Assembly: GCA_003567135.1 (NCBI GenBank)
Contig: PXAI01000025.1
Span: 1-8,812, forward strand
Direction of reading: 5' to 3'
Length of the DNA: 8,812 nucleotides
DNA from: Balneolia bacterium
Lineage (GTDB): Bacteria > Bacteroidota > Rhodothermia > Balneolales > Cyclonatronaceae
Part shown: in pieces, positions 5,947-8,812 of the stretch
Position numbering within the stretch: position 1 is the first letter of the stretch
Layout: the number at the start of each line of letters is the position of its first letter
Made by a program: the position numbers and the translations under genes
The notes under the pieces: model-generated
What the model was told of the DNA's origin: nothing
The model's database searches: none
What the model saw: only the letters and a program-made list of their open reading frames with translations

Positions 5947-6719
5947 CCTATCAGCCTCCAAAAAAACCTGCTCCCGATCCTGATCAGTTTGAACTGCTGA
6001 ATCTGAGCAATCTCCCCACACCTGAAACAGACTTTAAGGCCGGCAAAGTTATCCTGATGGACAAACCAAAGGGATACACCAGCTTCAGAATTATTGGCCT
6101 GATAAGAAAACTGACCGGCGTAAAAAAAACGGGCCACGCCGGCACGCTCGATCCCATGGCCTCAGGCCTGCTGATCGTATGCACCGGAAAAGCCACTAAA
6201 TCCATCTCTCTGATTCAGGATGGTACGAAAACCTATCAGGCGGAAATTAAGTTCGGCCAGGCCACGCTGAGCTACGATGCAGAAACCGACGTTTCGGATA
6301 CCGATCCGGATTGTTCTGTTTCGGAAGATCAAATCCGTAAAAAACTAAAGGAAAAGTTTACCGGAGAAATCGAGCAGGTTCCGCCGATGTATTCCGCGCT
6401 CAAAATAAAGGGGGAACGGTTGTATCATCTGGCTCGCCGTGGCGAGGAAGTTGAGCGGAAATCGCGTCGCGTTACTATATTTGATGCTCAGTTCCTAAGC
6501 TGGAACGATCAGAATAAAACCGCCGCTGTGGAAATAACCTGCAGCAAGGGCACGTATATTCGCAGCATCGCCCATGATCTTGGAATTGAATGCGGCACGT
6601 TCGCCCATCTTACGGCACTGCGCCGAACGGTTTCGGGCAGCTACAACGTTTCGCAGGCACTTACACCACAGCAAATTGTAGAATCAACAGGATATGATGG
6701 GAAAATTGACCTGGCTTGA
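5943..6719 (+). CDS. truB: tRNA pseudouridine(55) synthase TruB, TTG start
   Basis: TruB (258 aa) converts U55 of the tRNA T loop to pseudouridine. The catalytic motif GHAGTLDPMASGLL carries the nucleophile Asp70. Further signatures are KTYQAEIKFGQ with YDAETD, PPMYSALK (Tyr150) and CSKGTYIRSIAHDLG (Ser201-Gly214, with Arg207). The first in-frame ATG (codon 39) would remove the first core strand, AGKVILMDKP, so the start must be upstream. The only usual initiator before it is TTG at 5943, in a TTGA overlap with the rbfA stop, and an in-frame stop at 5931 closes the frame just behind it. This leaves about 31 residues of Pro-rich N-terminal extension before the core. The C-terminus is short compared with the E. 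coli enzyme. The ribF start lies inside the last 26 bp. Confidence 0.94.
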   Translation: MTYQPPKKPAPDPDQFELLNLSNLPTPETDFKAGKVILMDKPKGYTSFRIIGLIRKLTGVKKTGHAGTLDPMASGLLIVCTGKATKSISLIQDGTKTYQAEIKFGQATLSYDAETDVSDTDPDCSVSEDQIRKKLKEKFTGEIEQVPPMYSALKIKGERLYHLARRGEEVERKSRRVTIFDAQFLSWNDQNKTAAVEITCSKGTYIRSIAHDLGIECGTFAHLTALRRTVSGSYNVSQALTPQQIVESTGYDGKIDLA

Positions 6720-7629
6720 TAAGGTAGAACGGATTCCGGAATCGGCAATCACCGTAGGCACATTCGACGGCGTACACGCAGGCCATAAAGTGCTGATTAA
6801 CAGACTTGTGGAAAAAGCGAAGTCGGTAAACGGCAGGAGCGTCGTTGTTACGTTTGATCCGCATCCGCGCGAGGTGCTTCACGGCGGGAACAACACTATA
6901 AGCCTGCTCACCACGCTTGAAGAACGCGCATCCATACTGAATGAAATTGGCGTGGATGAAATGGTGGTTATTCCGTTTGACCGCGAGTTTTCTCTGATGG
7001 ACTCCGAAGCATTTATACGTGATATTCTCTGGGGAAAGATCGGGCTGAAAGAATTTATTATCGGATATGATCACCAGTTTGGGCGTAACAGAGAGGGCAG
7101 CGTAAAAACGGCCAAAACTCTAAGCGATGAACTGGGATTTAACGTCACGATGGTAGAGGCGCAGGAAGTCGATAAAATTACGGTAAGCTCGACTTCCGTA
7201 AGAAAAGCATTATCTGAAAAAGGGGATGTAGGCTTGGCTCGCGCGTTTTTGGGTCGTCCGTATCTCATTAAGGGAACCGTAGTTCATGGCGACAAACGTG
7301 GCCGGACAATCGGCTATCCGACGGCAAACCTGATGCCGCAGCACCGCCGGAAGGTTATCCCGCTGAAAGGAGTTTACGCCGTTGAGGTGGAGTGGCAGGG
7401 GAAAAAGTACGGCGGCATGATGAATATCGGCCACCGCCCGACCGTATCCGACGAAAAAGACCTGCGCCTTGAGGTTCATATTTTTGATTTTAACCAGGAA
7501 GTTTACGGGCGCTCGCTGGATGTCCGCTTTATAAAACGCATCCGCGATGAGAAGCGTTTTTCGGGGCTTGAAGAACTGCAGAGCCAGTTAGATAAAGATA
7601 AAGCTGATTGTAAAGCAGCTTTGAAATGA
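6694..7629 (+). CDS. ribF: Bifunctional riboflavin kinase / FAD synthetase RibF
   Basis: RibF (311 aa) phosphorylates riboflavin to FMN and adenylylates FMN to FAD in the cytoplasm. The N-terminal nucleotidyltransferase domain (about 15-180) shows GTFDGVHAGH (22-31), VVTFDPHPREVL (51-62), IIGYDHQFGRNREG (122-135) and the SSTSVR motif (165-170). The C-terminal flavokinase domain (about 184-305) shows GRTIGYPTANL (203-213), GVYAV (226-230) and RLEVHIFDF (258-266), with the probable catalytic Glu260. Both activities should be intact. Two adjacent ATGs (6694 and 6697) can start the protein; AGGA at 6689-6692 sits very close and favours the second or coupling from truB. truB-ribF-rpsO-pnp is also the Bacillus order. 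The 3' end of the gene carries the predicted rpsO promoter. Confidence 0.96.
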   Translation: MMGKLTWLDKVERIPESAITVGTFDGVHAGHKVLINRLVEKAKSVNGRSVVVTFDPHPREVLHGGNNTISLLTTLEERASILNEIGVDEMVVIPFDREFSLMDSEAFIRDILWGKIGLKEFIIGYDHQFGRNREGSVKTAKTLSDELGFNVTMVEAQEVDKITVSSTSVRKALSEKGDVGLARAFLGRPYLIKGTVVHGDKRGRTIGYPTANLMPQHRRKVIPLKGVYAVEVEWQGKKYGGMMNIGHRPTVSDEKDLRLEVHIFDFNQEVYGRSLDVRFIKRIRDEKRFSGLEELQSQLDKDKADCKAALK

Positions 7630-7636
7630 CTATATT
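7608..7636 (+). promoter_or_regulatory. Promoter of rpsO, overlapping the end of ribF
   Basis: TTGTAA (7608-7613), a 17-bp spacer, then TATATT (7631-7636): the same hexamers and spacing as the rimP promoter. The -35 box lies inside the last codons of ribF and the -10 box just after its stop. The predicted start is near 7643, giving a leader of about 56 nt that opens with the hairpin at 7645-7659. Confidence 0.5.
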
Positions 7637-7694
7637 TAAAGCTTGTAGAAAAGTTCTACTTTAGCATGGTATTAATCTAAAGCGGAAGCTATAA
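7636..7694 (+). promoter_or_regulatory. Structured rpsO leader, candidate S15 autoregulatory site
   Basis: Three helices can form together. P1 pairs 7640-7644 with 7686-7690 (AGCTT/AAGCT), extended past an A-A mismatch by 7636-7638 with 7692-7694. P2 is the hairpin GTAGAA-AAG-TTCTAC (7645-7659). P3 pairs TTTAG (7660-7664) with CTAAA (7677-7681). This is a three-way junction whose P1 3' strand includes the only Shine-Dalgarno-like purines, GGAAG (7684-7688). S15 represses its own mRNA through a three-way junction in Geobacillus and a pseudoknot in E. coli. The predicted start near 7643 would leave P1 incomplete, so P1 may form only in read-through mRNA. Confidence 0.4.
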
Positions 7695-7698
7695 TTTC

Positions 7699-7968
7699 AT
7701 GAATATTACAACTGAAGAAAAAAAAGAAATCTTTGCGAAATTTGGTGCAAAGGCTGATGACACCGGATCACCGGAAGCTCAGATTGCCCTGTTCACCGAA
7801 CGCATTAACAGACTAACCGCCCACCTCAAAGATCATAAGAAAGACCATTCCACACGTCTTGGCCTTCTTAAGCTCGTTGGTAAGCGTCGTCGCCTGCTCA
7901 ACTATATGATGAAGAAAGATATTGAAAAGTATCGTACGCTCATCAAGGAGCTGGGCATCCGTAAATGA
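7699..7968 (+). CDS. rpsO: 30S ribosomal protein S15
   Basis: S15 (89 aa, the standard bacterial length) is a primary binder of the 16S rRNA central domain that nucleates assembly of the platform with S6 and S18. It is all helical. The signature DTGSPEAQIALFTERINRLTAHL covers 21-43, and HKKDHSTRLGLLKLVGKRRRLLNYM (46-70) carries the rRNA-contacting His/Asp/Ser loop and the basic helix. Every conserved block is present. The ATG is preceded by GGAAG at 7684-7688, about 10 bp away. The gene has its own promoter and foldable leader and is closed by a strong terminator, so it may be a monocistronic unit as well as the distal part of the long operon. pnp follows, as in E. coli and Bacillus. Confidence 0.98.
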   Translation: MNITTEEKKEIFAKFGAKADDTGSPEAQIALFTERINRLTAHLKDHKKDHSTRLGLLKLVGKRRRLLNYMMKKDIEKYRTLIKELGIRK

Positions 7969-7975
7969 TTTTCTC

Positions 7976-8005
7976 AAAAGGCACGGTACTCCCGTGCCTT
8001 TTTTT
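7976..8005 (+). terminator. Intrinsic terminator after rpsO
   Basis: GGCACGG (7980-7986) pairs with CCGTGCC (7992-7998) around a 5-nt loop, and AAAA before it pairs with the start of a run of seven T (7999-8005). It begins 7 bp after the rpsO stop. This is a textbook Rho-independent terminator; it separates rpsO from pnp, which then depends on read-through or its own promoter. Confidence 0.93.
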
Positions 8006-8012
8006 GATCTTA

Positions 8013-8119
8013 GGTTGTTGATTCGATAACAGGGGACTTTGAGAAACATCGGTTTTTACAAAACCCGTTAACAACCCGAAATATCCACAGTGGGTATTTC
8101 AAAGCAGAACAAAGCAGAA
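8013..8119 (+). promoter_or_regulatory. Structured pnp leader, candidate autoregulatory region
   Basis: A long-range helix pairs GGTTGTTGAT (8013-8022) with GTTAACAACC (8067-8076), 10 bp with two G-U pairs, enclosing a small hairpin GGTTTT-TAC-AAAACC (8051-8065). One base later a second hairpin pairs 8078-8087 with 8091-8100 (10 bp, one G-U, triloop CAG). A perfect tandem repeat of CAAAGCAGAA (8100-8119) follows. In E. coli PNPase represses its own mRNA after RNase III cuts a leader stem; this leader could serve the same end by a different structure. No convincing promoter is seen; the best candidate is TTGATC (8004-8009), 17 bp, TAACAG, which is weak. Confidence 0.4.
8100..8119 (+). repeat. 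Perfect tandem repeat, 2 x 10 bp
   Basis: CAAAGCAGAA occurs twice back to back (8100-8109 and 8110-8119), between the second pnp leader hairpin and the Shine-Dalgarno site. It is purine-rich and likely single-stranded in the mRNA. Confidence 0.9.
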
Positions 8120-8136
8120 TAACGAAAAAGGAAAAA

Positions 8137-8812
8137 ATGAAACCAGAAATCAGAAGTATTGAATTTGCGCCCGGCAAACACCTGCATGTAGAAACAGGAC
8201 GCCTGGCAAAACAAGCACACGGCTCAGCCGTAGTTCGTCTTGGCGACACTATGGTATTATCAACCGCTACATCAAGTACAAGCCTTAAGCCGGGCCAGGG
8301 ATTTTTCCCGCTTACTGTAGAATTCAGGGAGACCTATTCCGCAGGCGGAAAGTTTCCGGGAGGCTTTATCAAACGTGAGGGGCGTCCTTCCGAAAAAGAA
8401 ATTTTATCAGCAAGACTGATCGACCGTACGATCCGTCCTTTGTTTCCTAAAGGATATCTGTACGAAACACAGGTTATTAACCAGGTCATTTCATCCGACG
8501 GACAAAACGATGCCGATGTTGTTGGTGCCGTGGGATCATCTGTAGCGCTTACGCTTTCAGATATGCCGTTCGACGGGCCAATGGCTCAGGTTAGAGTTGC
8601 CCGAGTAAACGGTGAACTTATCATCAACCCAACCGTTGATGAAACCAGAGATTCCGATATGGAACTCATCGTTGGCGGTACCGCCGACAGCGTTGCCATG
8701 GTAGAAGGAGAGATGGACGAAGTTTCCGAGCAGGAAATGATTGATGCCATCCGCGTAGCTCACGAATCAATCGTTAAAATCTGCAACTTCCAGCTGGAGC
8801 TCAAAAAAGAGT
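8137..8812 (+). CDS. pnp: Polynucleotide phosphorylase, N-terminal 225 residues (cut by window edge)
   Basis: PNPase is the trimeric phosphorolytic 3'-5' exoribonuclease of mRNA turnover. Only the first of its two RNase PH-like domains is visible; the helical domain, second PH core, KH and S1 domains lie beyond the right edge. The reading starts at ATG 8137 with AAGGA at 8128-8132. Family features are VETGRLAKQAHGSAVVRLGDTMVLSTAT at the N-terminus (18-45), FPGGFIKREGRPSEKEIL (73-90), RLIDRTIRPLFPKGY and SSDGQNDADVVGAVGSSVAL. The frame stays open to the last base. The gene follows the rpsO terminator after a leader of about 130 nt. The truncation is from the window, not a mutation. Confidence 0.97.
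   Translation, partial: MKPEIRSIEFAPGKHLHVETGRLAKQAHGSAVVRLGDTMVLSTATSSTSLKPGQGFFPLTVEFRETYSAGGKFPGGFIKREGRPSEKEILSARLIDRTIRPLFPKGYLYETQVINQVISSDGQNDADVVGAVGSSVALTLSDMPFDGPMAQVRVARVNGELIINPTVDETRDSDMELIVGGTADSVAMVEGEMDEVSEQEMIDAIRVAHESIVKICNFQLELKKE

Noticed and set aside
8557..8763. 68-codon - strand open frame opposite pnp
   Set aside because: It lies opposite conserved PNPase coding sequence; no signals or family features of its own.

Overview
This window is the conserved transcription/translation operon rimP-nusA-infB-rbfA-truB-ribF-rpsO-pnp, all on the + strand (978 to the right edge, pnp cut off). A short lipoprotein gene pair lies on the - strand to its left. The organism looks like a member of the Bacteroidota/Rhodothermota/Balneolota assemblage. 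The reasons are the Ala/Lys/Glu/Pro-rich IF-2 linker, a short NusA of 423 aa, lipoproteins with relaxed lipoboxes, generally weak Shine-Dalgarno sites, and the complete ancestral gene order, which many classical Bacteroidia have broken up. This placement is an inference from gene content and protein flavour, not from a search.

Left part (1-977). A partial lipoprotein gene (1-128, -) lies 28 bp downstream of a DUF192-family lipoprotein gene (157-651, -). Between the latter and rimP is a 326-bp divergent intergenic region. It holds two copies of a TGCAA-N4/5-TTGCA dyad (744-757, 771-785), a good housekeeping-type promoter (890-918) and, just before rimP, a terminator-like hairpin overlapped by an alternative hairpin (926-959). 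No tRNA (such as the metY gene seen in this place in enterobacteria) is present.

Operon body (978-7629). RimP and RbfA are 30S maturation factors, NusA is the elongation/termination factor, IF-2 is the initiation GTPase, TruB makes the T-loop pseudouridine in tRNA, and RibF makes FMN and FAD. Gaps shrink along the operon: 24 bp rimP-nusA, 35 bp nusA-infB, 2 bp infB-rbfA, a 4-bp overlap rbfA-truB (with a TTG start) and a 26-bp overlap truB-ribF. This suggests translational coupling in the second half.

Right part (7630-8812). rpsO (S15) has its own promoter in the end of ribF, with the same hexamers and the same 17-bp spacer as the rimP promoter, and a highly foldable leader. A strong intrinsic terminator follows rpsO. 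The pnp leader of about 130 nt contains a long-range 10-bp helix, a second 10-bp hairpin and a 10-bp tandem repeat before the start codon, in keeping with the known leader autoregulation of rpsO and pnp in other bacteria.

The coding content is ordinary housekeeping; I see no sign of a new multi-gene system. What deserves a second look is the RNA-level architecture of the three leaders (rimP, rpsO, pnp) and the twin dyads upstream of the DUF192 gene.
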